Part shown: piece after piece, positions 29,982 to 41,480 of the stretch
Layout: every line of letters starts with the position of its first letter
Numbering within the stretch: position 1 is the first letter of the stretch
Assembly: GCA_024345305.1 (NCBI GenBank)
Contig: BRON01000009.1
Coordinates: 1,426,001-1,490,000, forward strand
Direction of reading: 5' to 3'
Source: Mrakia gelida
Lineage: Eukaryota > Basidiomycota > Tremellomycetes > Cystofilobasidiales > Mrakiaceae
Length of the DNA stretch: 64,000 nt
Translations under genes and position numbers: made by a program
Notes under the pieces: model-generated
The model's input: only the letters and a program-made list of their open reading frames with translations
What the model was told of the DNA's origin: nothing
The model's database searches: none

Positions 29982-32971
29982 ATGGACGAGCAAGACCTCT
30001 ACGAACGATTAAAGGTAAGTCTCAACCAGATCAAGCTCAGCTAGCAGAGAGAAGGAAGCGAGCTGGTGAGCTTCATTTACTGACGCGTTGCTCCTTCTCG
30101 TTCTTTCCTACCTCTTCCTCCTTCTCTAGCGAGAGTTCAACCCCCCGCTATCTCCAACTGTAAGCTCGCCTCACAGATCCATTACACCCGCTTCAACTCC
30201 TGGTTCCAACGAATCGCTAATCTGACTCTCTCTTGTCGTTTTGCCAGCTCATCACTACTCTCCTGTTCGACCTCGATCCCTCGGACTCTTCCTCCCTCAC
30301 TCAGATTGAAGACACTCTCAGAGTACTCGCTCACTCAGCTCAACAGGAACAGCAACAACAGAAGCTCTACGATGACGCTCAACTACCACAGGGAGGAGCT
30401 GAAGGGGGAGAACAGCAGGAGGACGACGAGGACGGCGTCCAACGAGCTCTCGAGGAGTGGTCCTTGAGCTCGCGTTCAACTTGGACAGACAAGACAGGCT
30501 CGACAGAGGCTACGAGCATAGATGGAGGAGCAGGGATGTTAGGGGAGGATATCAACGGATCGAGAAAGTTCCTAGAGACTCTCTTCCCTCACATGTGAGC
30601 TCATCGAACCGTTCTCTTCTCTCGCTCCCTCCCTCCGGGGCTGATCGAAGCTCACCACTTTCCTCCTCCCTCCCTCCTCCCGTCTCGCTTCTTCGTCTTC
30701 CTCCCTCCCTCTCTGAAGGTCCCCCTCCGTCCTCCAACAAGCTCTCGACGAAGACCCTACCTCCGACCTCGAAGACGTCGTCGAATACCTCCTCTCCATC
30801 GAGTCCATCCGCGAAGCAGAGGAGCGAGGAGGCACCTGGGAAGGGGACGGAGCAGCAGCTGCCCTTCAGTGGGAGAACATGACTCAGGAGGAACGAGACG
30901 AGCTCTGGGAGGGAGATGCCGAACTGGACGAGCTCGATTCAGAGGAGGTAGCAGGAGGTTCGTCGTCGAGGAACTCGTCCTACGCTGGAATCGCTCGGTC
31001 CTCGCTCAGGCTCGAGACGTCTTTCCAGGAGGTCAAGCCCAAGAAGAAGAAGAAGAAACAACCCACCTCGACGAAGACGACCCTCAACTCCCTACCCTTC
31101 AACCAGTCGCATACGAGGTCCAGCTCCCCAGCTTCCTCGTCGAGAACAACTTCGCTCCCAGGCAGCTCTCGACTTCATCAGCCTCACAGCGCGTTCGCGT
31201 CGACTTCCTCTTCTCCTCGGCCAACCTATCTCCCTCACCTCCCGCTACCGACCTCCTCCTCCTCGACCAACCACTGGGCAACTCTCGACTCCCTCTCCCT
31301 AACCCTCTCCTCCCTCCTCCCCTCCGCTCCGCCCTCCCTCTTCTCCTCCCACCTCCACTCGCCCTCCCACCCATCCACGCACGCCGCCCTCCTCTCCGCC
31401 CTCACCCACCTCGCTTCCCAATTTTCCGACGGAGACGACGGTCCTCGTCCAGATATGATGCTCGAGATCCTCTTCGGCGACGAAGACGACGCGGACGAGG
31501 AGCTCAGATACACGGAGGAAGTCGACATCGTCTGGAAGGCTTGCCGAGGGGATTTAAGTCGAGCGTTGGATGTGTGGGAGGTGATGAGAGAGGTGGAAGG
31601 GTGGGGTGGATACAAGGAAGTTGTGGCAGTGGTGGTGCCGACGAAGGTGCCGCTACCAGAGAGTAGGATCTCAAGTCCGCTCGTCAGTCCGAGTAACTCC
31701 CCTCGACTCTCGACACGTCGACCTCTACCGAATTCCACCAGCTCGAACGCTTTCCCTCCTCTCATCGATACACCCTCCTCAGCCAGCACAACCATCTACC
31801 CCTCTAACCTCTTCTCCTCCAATGGAGCGTTCACCATCGCTCCCACCTCTACCTCTGCTTCTTCCACCACCGATCCACCACTGTCCTCCTCTTCCTCCTC
31901 GTCGTCGACGACGATCATCACGAACGGCGCCCCTCGTCCGGCCTTCCCTCGCCGACCTTTACCTCAGAAGATCCACAATCTCCAGAACAAGTGGAACCCG
32001 ACGGGGAAGGACGCGACGAAGCTCAAGGGGAAGGAAGGAGGACATCGGTTGGCAGAGTCGATTCCGGCGTACGCGAGGCAAGGGAGGACGAGGGAGGGGA
32101 GAGCAGAGAGGTGGGAGGAGTTGAGGGAGAAGGAGATGTTGGAGAGGGGGTTGAGGAATGAGGTGAGTGGAGCTTGCTGCTGTTGTTTCGCGGGTGGGGG
32201 GTCGGGGGTGAGGGGGAGGGAGAGACGTGAGAGACGCGTCGAGTCGGACGAAAAACGAGACCGACTCCTCCTTCTCTCGTTTCGTTCTTGTTTTGTGTAT
32301 TGTGTGTGATCAGGCCCTCAGAGCAGCAACCCGTCACTTTCAATCCGGCACGTCCGCCAACCAAGGAGGGTCCATCGCTGCTCATTACGCTGAGACGGCG
32401 AGGAAACTCAGCGACAACACGAGGAGGTTGGGTCTCGATGCCGCTAAGGCTCAGTTGTTGCAGCAGCATAAGTGCGTATCAAGTTCAACCGTTCCTCACT
32501 CCCCTGTGGTGATATTTTGGGCAGGAAGGGAGAGATTGAAGGCAACGAGCAAAGGAGCAGTTCGCTCGACGCGTCTCGGCCTCGCTGACGTCGTTTCTCG
32601 TTTGATCTTCATTCCAGGTACACAACAACCTACATCGACCTCCACGGTCTTACAGCTTACCAAGCTCTCTCTATCGTGAGAGAAGCCGTCCATGCGTGGT
32701 GGGATGCCAGAACGAGTGAGTTCGGTTGCGTTTCGTTTTTCTCCTCCCGGCTCTTCGAAGCCCAACCTCACCCCTCGCTCCTCTCCCCACCACCCTGCCG
32801 AACCCAGCCACTCCCCCCTCCCCTATCTTCACCATCATCACCGGAGTAGGCCGTCACTCGCCAGGTCAGAAAGCCGTGCTCGCTCCTGCCGTCGCGAAGA
32901 TGCTGATGGAGGACGGGTGGAAGATCTCCAGAGGGCAGGTCGGGACGATTTTGGTGCTCGGCGCTGCTTGA
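29982..32971 (+). CDS. CUE-like / DUF1771 / Smr-domain protein (Cue2-type)
   Basis: Start at 29982 (MDEQDLYERLK), stop at 32969-32971. The order is: an N-terminal helical segment; a CUE-like ubiquitin-binding stretch (KFLETLFPHIPPSVLQQAL ... LEDVVEYLLSIE); a long Ser/Pro-rich region; a DUF1771 helix pair (AIRAATRHFQSG-type ... SIAAHYAETARKLSD); and an Smr domain with YIDLHGLTAYQAL and TGVGRHSPGQKAV. In yeast, Cue2 with this architecture cleaves mRNA at collided ribosomes (no-go decay), and the DLHG and GxGRHS motifs are its catalytic signature. The intron before DUF1771 is about 150 nt. Assignment to Cue2 rather than a generic Smr protein is inference. Confidence 0.75.
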
Positions 32972-33437
32972 GATGAAACGTTTGCAGTGGGTGCGGCGGG
33001 CTTTGATTTTTCGCTTTACTTCTGGCCTTGCTTTCGCGTTCGGTCTGGTGCTTGCTCGAGACGAGACGAGAGGAGAGGAGTTTGGAGTTCGATTTTTGCT
33101 TTGCTTTTGCGTTTGCTTTATTGCTTATATATGTTGCTCGTGTGATTTCTCTTTGGGGAGATCTTCATCTGTCGAGGGGACAGCCGGGGAGTGGAAGAGA
33201 AGCAGGCGAGGCGAGGGAGGGCGAAGCTCAACGCGTCGTCCTTGATTTTCTCGACGTCTCTTCCCTTTTTCTGGGTTTCATCCGCCGTTGCAAAGATAGA
33301 TCACTTCGAGTGCAGGAGATGCCTCTATCTCTTTCCGCTGCTCGCAAACGACAAGAAGCAGAGCAATCACCAGTCTCATTCATCCAAAGATCGAAAGCTA
33401 AGAAAGTACGCGTCGTCGTCGTCTTCTCCAACCCTCC
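32972..33437. other. Intergenic region between convergent genes
   Basis: 3' flanks of the Smr gene (+) and the isomerase gene (-). The region is T-rich near 33000-33160 and has two ACGCGT sites (about 33230 and 33410). I see no gene. Confidence 0.35.
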
Positions 33438-34708
33438 TCAAAGCTTCGCCTTCGTCAGCCCCAACCTGACTCCCGCCTCCTGCTCGATAACCCAAGGCAT
33501 CCTAGGGTTCTTCCCATCCTTCCCACTGCTAACGACGTCCTTCCAAATCCCAGCCTTGATCTCTCCCCAGACTCCTCCTCCAGCCTTCGCTCCCCACTGC
33601 TCTGCCAGTCCCTTCGCCTTCGCGTTCAGGTCGGCGTCTGAGGAGGCGAGAACATCGACGACGCCGGATTTGTGAAGGACCGAGGGAGTGAAGCGGACGC
33701 CAAGGATGCAAGATCGAAGTTGGGAGGCTGGGATTCGAGCGGAGAGGAGGGCGGCGAAGAGAGGGGGGAAGGGAGCTCCGAAATCGATCTGAGAAAATGA
33801 ACGACGAGAAGGCAAGAGAAGGCATGTCAGCGTTCTGCTTGAAGAGACTAATAGAAGAGAGAGAAGGAGGAACGGAGCTCGAGAGCCCGCTCGCGACGTC
33901 AACTCACTTCGTTCATGCAGCACCAAGCTCGCCTCTTGCTTCCCTCCCCATCCTCTCCTCTCATGACCCTGAAATCACAAGCGAGAGCGGTAGCGAATCC
34001 TCCAGCGAAGCAGTGTCCATTGATGGCCGCGATGGTGATGAGAGGGAAGGTGAGGAGTCGAGTGATGAAGGGGGAGAAGACGTCTGTTCGGAGGAGTAAG
34101 GGAGGGAGATTTGGTCAGTCTGCAGTTTCTTCAGAGGTTACAGAGAAGTCCCATAGAAGTTGTGGGCCGGCATAGCGACAGTGCTAGGGCTGAGACGAGG
34201 TAAGGGAGGAAGGAAGCGGGGAGAGGGAGGAGGGAGGGGAAGCTCGAGCTCACTGAAGTGGAAGTCGGGATCTTTGAGCGAGTTGGCGTAGTCCAGACCT
34301 GCGAGAAAATGGGAAAGTAGGGGACCTGAGTCAGTTCATCCTTCCACAAAGAGAACCAGCTCTGGATCAGAGCTACAAGACATCGAGGAGCCTCGCTCGC
34401 CCATCCATCCATGCCTCCCCCGGTCCTCCTCCCTTGAACTCACCATTGCTGAAGAACTTCTCTCCCTCCCCTCGAATCACTACCGCTCCTCCCAATCCGA
34501 GGAAGTTCTTGTTTCCGGCTTCCTTAGCAGCCTTCTTAGCCTCGACTCGCCTCTTGAGCCAGTCTCGCTCGATGTCGTCCAAGTGAGCGAGGAAGGAGGA
34601 GATGAGCTCGGGTGTGAGTCGATGATCCGGAGCGGAGGTGAGCGTGAGCGTGTAGATGGGAGGAGAAGAGGCCGAAGGGGGAGGGATAGTGAGAGTAGTG
34701 AGGCCCAT
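33438..34708 (-). CDS. Enoyl-CoA hydratase/isomerase-family enzyme, peroxisomal
   Basis: ATG at 34708 in a C/T-rich leader; four exons close in frame. Crotonase-fold landmarks are AVVIRGEGEKFFSNGLDY (strand plus CoA-binding loop), TIAAINGHCFAGGFATALA (oxyanion hole Gly), CDFRVM and WCCMNEIDFGAPFPP (the usual catalytic Glu region). Plant and fungal delta3-delta2-enoyl-CoA isomerases share this pattern and act in beta-oxidation of unsaturated fatty acids. The protein ends in AKL, a canonical PTS1 peroxisome signal, which supports that role. The exact reaction (isomerase or hydratase) is not settled by the sequence. Confidence 0.8.
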
Positions 34709-35086
34709 GGCTGGTTGAGAAGGTGTTGAGTAGGAGAGATGGAAGTGGTTGGGAGGGAACGAGCGAGAGGGAGGGAAGGAGGGTCGTCGAAAGGAAGTCG
34801 GCGAGGAGAGTAAGCGGGGACGAGGATCGAGAAGGACACGCGCTCTCTTCTCGATGCATAAAATATTCATCGAGGAGAGGTCAGAGTAAACCAGAGCTTC
34901 CGAAGACTGGAGCTGGCCTGGGATCGACGTAGGAACCGAAACCTCGTCCACTCGACTGATCAAGTTTCGTTCTTCCTTCTCCTCGACGCGTCTTTCGACT
35001 CGACTTCTCTCCAAGAAACGAAGGTTTCATCAGATTCACGACTTCAAATCTCGATACGAAAAGATACAGGCATATCAACAACCGAT
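34709..35086. promoter_or_regulatory. Upstream region of the isomerase gene
   Basis: About 380 bp upstream of the isomerase ATG and downstream of the PDI stop (both genes on the minus strand). The open frame runs through without an ATG that I favour. An ACGCGT is near 34986. Confidence 0.35.
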
Positions 35087-37486
35087 CTAAAGCTCCTGCT
35101 TGACTCCTCCCCAAGCGTCCTGGACCTCCTCCTTGACGGCCTCGAAGGTCTCCTTGACTCCTCCAGCGACGGCAGCAGCCTTCTTGGTGAGGAACGAAGA
35201 AAGGATGTTGAGCTTGATCTTGATCTCGTCGGTCTTGGTGGGAGCGAGAGCGGGCGAGGAGATGAGCTTGGCGAGTCTGCGAAAGACGACGAACGGAAGA
35301 GGAGAAGAAAGATCAGGTTCGAGTCGCGAGAAGTGAAGTCGAGTTCGAGGAGAGAAGTCGAATCAAGAAGAGGTGATCAACGAACCGTCCCTGCTCCTTA
35401 GTGAGCCACTTCTCGGCCTCAGTTCCCTTCTCGGCGATCTTGGACATGACCTGGGGAGGGGAGGAGAGCGAGAGGGCAACCGTCAGTACGAGCTCGACTC
35501 CCAGAGAAGGACGCGTCCGCAAAGAGAACGCGAGGCACGGATACGAACCTTGAGGTAGTACTTGACGCTGGTGTTCTTGGCATCTCCTCCAACAGAAGCT
35601 CCGAGAGCCTCAGCCTGAGCGAGAAGCTCAGCAGCGGTGGAAGTGGTGGAAGCGAAGAAGTCCGAGGCGATGGTGTCGAGAGCGAGGACCTTTCCGGCCT
35701 GTAGATCGCGTCGAAAGAAGCATGATCAACTCGAGTAGTTCTCCCCGTGAATGATAGAGAGAATAAAGGTGTGGATTGGTACGTACGAGATCGGAGAGAG
35801 CTCCTCCAGCAGTCCTGTGGGTTCCAGCCTTCTCGTTGAGGAAGTCGAGGAAGAGACCTTCGGTTCGTCCGAGATCGTAAGGCTCGGGCTGGTACTCCTC
35901 AGACTTTCCCTGCCCGGCGGGGAAGAACTAGAGGTTCGAGGATAAAAGAGGAAAGCGTCAGCTGTGAGAGGATTTCGACGCGTCGCGGAGGGTTCGTCGA
36001 GGAAGATCGAATCGCGACGAGCAGTCAAGGAACGGACCTTGATGGTAGGGTAAGATCGAACCCCGTATCGGTTGGCGATGGGCTTGTTGGCAGCCTCGTC
36101 GGCGTCCATCAAAGCCACGACGACCTGCAAGAAGGGACGACGAGACAAGGTCAGTCCGGGCAAGGAACGAGTGAACAGGGAGGACGACAGCTCACGTTGG
36201 ACTCAGAAGCGAAATCCTTAGCGACAGCCTCGTAGATGGGCTTGAGAGATTTGCAGTGCTGTTTGGCGGTGAGGGAAGAGGTTCCGAATCAGTAAGGAGC
36301 GCGAGACGGCCTGAGAAGGGGAGAGGAGGGACGAACACCACACCCTGCGAAAGAAATCGAGGTCAGCCGTCGAGGTCAAGCGAGACGAGCAAGAGGGCGA
36401 AGAAGGGACTCACAAGGAGCAGTGAAAGCGACGATGACGTTCTTGGTGTCGTCGAGGACGATTTTGTCGAAGTTGGAAGCGGTGAGCTCGAGAGTAGCGG
36501 AGGGAGGAGGAGCCTTGACCTTGCTCTTGATACCAGTCTTCTCAGTCACGCTGCCGCACAGAAATTGAAGCGAAAACTAGTCAGACCATTGTTCCCGACG
36601 TTCGCAGAACTTTTGAGCGTGTGAAAAGCCGTCTTCGTTCAGACGGCGACGGAACGCGTGGAAGGAGGGGTCAAAACAGCGTCGAGCTCACAAGGCAGTC
36701 AACGAAGCGAGATCTCGACCACTAGTGTAGTCCTCGGGAACAGATGATCCAGCAGGGAACCACTTGAGAGCTGTAGGGGCAAAACGGTGAGAGTTGAGTC
36801 AGTCTGAAGCTCACACACGACCCGAAGGGCGGGAAGGAGATGCGAGCTCGCGAAACGCACTGGGATATCCCTTGACCCCGAATCGTTGACCAGACTGCTT
36901 TCCATCTCCGTCAGCATCAATTTTGGCGATCTGGACGTTGGTAGCAGAGGCGAAGGAGTCGGCCAGTTCCTCGAAAACGGGCGCGAGGTTCTGACGAAGG
37001 AGAGGTCAGCATCTCGTCGTCACTTGTTTCCCGACTTATAGTAGATCGACTGAGCCCTTTTCCCTCCGCTGGCGAGCCAACATATCTAGTAGACTCGAGA
37101 ACCCAAAAAGAATCGAGGGAACTCACTTTGCAGTGCTGTAGAAGGTGAAGGACGGCGAGGGAAGGGGATCTCGGTCAGCTTCGCTTCTATCGCTCGTTCT
37201 GGCACCCCCAGAAGCAGGATTTCTTCAGAAAGTATAGAAGGATACGTGCGCCACACCAGACGGCTAAAGGGGGCGAATCGGGAGATATATAGAAGGATAT
37301 CAGCTCGAGGAAGGGCGGGAAAGAGAGGAGGGAAGCGCTCGACGCACCAAAGAACTCGACGAGCGTTCCCTTCGCTCCGCCGACGATTTTATCGAAGTTT
37401 CCGTCATCAAGCTCGATCACATTCGAAGCTGATACAGAGATGGCCACGAGGGGCAAGAGAAGGGAGGTGAGGAGGGAGAAACGCAT
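35087..37486 (-). CDS. ER protein disulfide isomerase, two thioredoxin domains plus ERp29-like C-domain
   Basis: ATG at 37486. A signal peptide (MRFSLLTSLLLPLVAISVSA) precedes two thioredoxin domains, each with a CGHC redox site (AVWCGHCKNLAP and APWCGHCKSLKP). A helical ERp29-type domain ends in KQEL, a variant of the KDEL/HDEL retention signal. The layout matches fungal ERp38-type PDIs that form disulfides on secretory proteins. In both domains an intron falls exactly between CG and HC. Domain 1 is built from a 14-nt exon (37263-37250) and a 9-nt exon (37135-37127) joined by an intron that appears to start with GC. Domain 2 contains an 8-nt exon (36344-36337). Skipping any of these would destroy the active site. 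Confidence 0.88.
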
Positions 37487-38112
37487 GCTGGAGGGAGGTG
37501 AGAGGTGGAGGAAGGAAGGAGGGATGCGCTGGCGGTTGATGAGCTTTGAGCTTTCGCATCGGAGCTTCAAATCGGTGAATGACCGGAAATGACGCGGGCG
37601 CAGGTTTTCCTGCCTTGCGGACCTTGGGAAGTTGACTTCTAGCTAGGGGTACAGAAAGTTTCTTTGAGATGCACATGCCGAAATGAGGTGGAGGAGCAAG
37701 CGATGAGAAAAAGAGACGCGTCGCGTTCTCGCCTCTCTTTCCTTCCATTTCGGCTCTGATTGATCGTTCCCCCGTCCCTTCACACTCAGCCCTCTAGATC
37801 ATCACAATGTTTTCCCGATGCGTGTTCCGAGCGCGAAGACGAAGGAAAGTCAAGATGAAAGCGTGAACGAGTGAGGTGAACGAAAGAGAGCACATGGATG
37901 GTAAGAAGTGAAGGAGAAATATGCAAGTGTAGAGGGCGGAGATGGCATGCAAACATGGAGGGTAGCGGGGTTCGTGAGATGTGCAGAGATGGAGAAATGG
38001 GTGGAGATGCGGAGGAAGAGAGAGAGGGAGATGCAGAGGAGAGATAGATAAGCACGACGAGGGATAGAGGAGGTGGAGAGAGCAGATCTAGAACGGATGG
38101 GGTGGATCTAGT
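37487..38112. other. Upstream of PDI gene and 3' flank of UBP8
   Basis: About 630 bp. The half next to UBP8 (37860-38100) is purine-rich with loosely repeated GAGATG/GGAGAG units. The half next to PDI has an ACGCGT near 37718. No gene is convincing; the 90-codon frame at 37786-38055 is only low-complexity Ser/Leu/His. Confidence 0.35.
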
Positions 38113-41100
38113 CTAGTGCTGATGAGGTGGCGGTGGCGAGTAGGAGAGGTGGCGTTTGACGTAGCTGTGTGAGAGGAGGGAGGAGAAGAAGCGAAGGTCA
38201 GTTGGGGTTCGAGACGCGCCGAGAGGAAGCGTGGGAGGGAACGAACGCGAGCATGTATCTGAATAGTGAGAATGGAAAGAGAGTAAAGAAGTCAGCAAGA
38301 GAGCTTTTGCGAGTCGTCAAATCGGAGAGCAAAAGGGAGACGAACGGTTTGCAGCTGAGGACGATCCCGAGGGAGGAGGGTCCGACTTTCTCGTCGTCTG
38401 CGAAAGGAAGAAGAGCGAGCGAAGTGCAAGAGTCAGTCACAAAGAACCAGGCTTGTCCAAGGTGGAAGTGAGACTCACCGAAGAAGTACCACTCGTCCTT
38501 GAACTTCGCGAAGTTGGTGTCTGCGTTCGACGAAAGCGAGCGGATGTCAGCGATCCCTTCGATCTCTCTCTCCATTCCCTCTCCATTTTGTTTCGACCTC
38601 CAGCGTTCACGAGTGCGGAGAAAGACTCACAATGACCCGTATTCAGCTGCCCCTGATGCTTGACCACCGCGAACAGGTCCCAAACCATCTCCTCTCCAGG
38701 GCCTCCAACGACCGACTCGTCTCCGTTCCGTCGAGCTTGCACGGCTGCTGTTGTGTAGGGCGTGAGGTCGATCTTGGACGGGAAACGGATGGGAGTGTCG
38801 ATTTTGGTGGACTGAGAAGAGGTAGACGAGTGTTCGAATCGCTGTCGAGTTCAAAAGAAAGGTAGAGGAAGGGAAATGAAGGTCAGTTCTCGAGGAGAGC
38901 CGCGACTCGACGAGAGAGGAATAGAGGCAGGCGAGAGAGAGAGAGAAGATATGGGAAGATTGAAACAGACCTTGAACTGGATGCAGAGGACGGGTGGGAG
39001 CTGATGGAGGGAGAGCTGTTTCGTCGCGTCCTGCGAGGGAAGAACGAACGAGGAAGAGGACGGATCAGTGTCGACGAGAGTAGTGCGAGCGAGCCAGGAG
39101 CGGATGAACGAACGAGAGATGACACTCCGCACTTGTCACAGAGGTACTGTTGACCGAGCTTCTCCGGCGACGTGTATCTGAGCGCGAAGAGGGAGAGAAG
39201 GGTGTCGTCGCGTCAGCCAAAGTCCTTCCATTTCCCTCGGTGCTTCTGTGGACCATCGCACCCGACGAAACCGAAGAGCAGAGAGAAGACCCACCTCCTC
39301 AGCGACTTCGCAAGAGTGTTCTCTCCATCGGCGACGACTCCCGCCTTGGACTTGAGATCGAGCGAAATGTCAAGCATGGGATCGAACGCCGACGTGATCT
39401 GTCCGCACGATCCACAGCAGACGTCCGATTGGAGTTGACCAGCGAAGGTAGTGTCTGGAGAGTGGAAGCGAGAGGAAGAAGAGCGAAAAAGAGACAGTCG
39501 ATCAGCGAACGGGTCGAGGAAACGACAAGGCACGAAAGGAGGGAGACGCGAGACTTCGAACTCACGAACTGGACAAGCACAGTCGATGAGCTTGCTTCCA
39601 TGGGAGTTGGTGTGCATCTGATTGAGAGCCGAGATGAAGAACCTGGTTTGATGAAGAAAAAGCGAGACTCAGCGAGGCGAGACGGGAGAGTGGGCGAAGA
39701 AGAACGACGAAAGAGACCGACTCGTGAGCGTCTTGCTGAGCGTATCCTGCCAGATCCGACGACGAGCTCCACATGCTTGAGAGGAAGGTCACGGGTCCCC
39801 AGGGAGTCCTATCCTCTGAGTAGAACTGGAGGAAACCGCGATCAAGAAAGAAACAGCGTGAGTCGCGGGTCTCGATTCGACGGGACGCGAAGGAAGGACG
39901 ACGTCGCGGAGGAAAACTCACGTCTGCAAACATCCTGTCCATCTCGCAGCACATGCAGTCCTTCTTGGTATCGGAAGCTGCTGATGTTTCTGTGCATAGG
40001 TAGCGATTGTGTCTGTCGGCGAGGAAGTGGTTGCGGAGGAGAGGGTTGTGCAGGAAGGTTTGAAGGACGACCGAGAGGAAGCAGGTTTGACCGAGGTTGA
40101 GGATGCCTCGAATTCCTGATGTGTTGTGTGGATCGATAGAGCGGGGGTCAGTGCTCGTTCTGTACGAGGAGAGGAGCGGAAGGGGAGCGAACCTCGACAA
40201 GGGAGAGGAGGCCCAGCTCGAGCGAGGAGAGCCGCCTCCTGAGCGTTGGGCACGAAAGCAGTGATCCTCTGTCGCTTCCTCTTGGATTCTGAGGGGTAAC
40301 AAAACGAGTGGGAGGTGGAGAGGAGGTCAGGGTAGCCTCTGAAAGAGTCAAAGAGTGCAGCAAGACGGAGACGAACCCATTCCTCGAGGGATCTCAAGAT
40401 CCTGCCTCGTCTCGTTGATCACGCCGTCCAACCTCTGCTCGTAGACGAAGTCCTGGCAGACCATGCAGAAGACCGAGCCAGTCTTTGCGTCGACGGCTAA
40501 GGAGCGATATGGAGCGAAGAAGGGAGGTGATCAGCTCATGCTGAAGACGAGATGCAAGGAAGGAAAGCGAGGTCGAGGGAATGGGACGGAAGAGAGCGGA
40601 CGAACAGAAATGATGACCTGAGGTTTTGAGGTGTTCCAGCGTGTGAGAAGCGTCGTGAAAACAGCCAACGAAGGGGCAGGAGAGACAGGCGAAAGGTCGA
40701 GAGAGAGGCTTGTTGCAAGTCGAGCATGGTGGAGGTCGAACGGGCTGAGGAGACGAAGCAGAAGGAGGGAAGGATGACGGTGGGAGGGAGGGAAGGTGTG
40801 AGCTCGGAGTGTAACGCTTCCCACGACAAGGTGCAATTCTGCACACCACAGTCCCAAGACGGCGTTGATAGATAGAGCCAAGTGTGAATTTTCTGCTTAC
40901 CTCTCTGTTCTGAGGTTGACCTACTCCCTTGAGCTTCATTCCCCACCTCGAAACCTGACCGTATCGACGGAGGAGGTCTTCCCCAACCTGACTTCCTCCC
41001 TTGGACCCGTTCAACAACTCTACGAGATGACTGCAACCTCCACTGGTCGATTTCTGAAGTGTGGGTGCTCCTCCGTTGCCGCCGAGCTTGTTGACCAACT

Positions 41101-41272
41101 GTCGCTGCTGCTGTCCTTGACTTGTTGAGGGAGGGAAGGAGGGGGAGGGTTGGATGAGCACGACGGCTGGAAGGTGGTGGTGATGAGAACTTGTCGACGA
41201 AGACGGCATCGGAGGAGGTCGTTTCGAGGTTTGGATAGGAAGAGGACGGGCGAGAAGAGTCTGACTGGCCAT
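38113..41272 (-). CDS. UBP8: Ubiquitin hydrolase Ubp8/USP22-like (SAGA deubiquitinase)
   Basis: ATG at 41272 (MASQTLLARP). After a low-complexity N-terminus comes a ZnF-UBP (CSTCNKPLSRPFACLSCPFVG, HLKTSGHHFC and VFCMVCQDFVYE in succession). The USP domain follows: GIRGILNLGQTCFLSVVLQ with the catalytic Cys, GYAQQDAHEFF, structural Cys pairs (CCGSCG, YLCDKCG), and LNTGHYTNF with the catalytic His, split by an intron after CAT. It ends YVKRHLSY near 38113. Ubp8 removes ubiquitin from histone H2B within SAGA. An alternative upstream ATG at 41386 would add about 38 residues but needs a splice I cannot support. Confidence 0.85.
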
Positions 41273-41480
41273 GGTGAGAGAGAGCCGATAGGGTGAGAAC
41301 AGGTGAGTGGTGGAAGAAAGAAGGAGGGAAGGGAGAGGGTCGGTTGAGCTCGTTACCAGAGGAGGAACGCCTCTCACAGCCTTCAAAACAGGGTCGTTAA
41401 GCGGCAGACAAAGGGAAGAAAAAGTTCAATCTTGGTTGTCAAAATTCTCACTACACTCTAAGCTTTAGACTTCTGAGAAA

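Noticed and set aside
37786..38055. Small Ser/Leu/His-rich ORF and purine-repeat tract
   Set aside because: It reads as 3'UTR low-complexity sequence; no start context, splice signals or conserved pattern.
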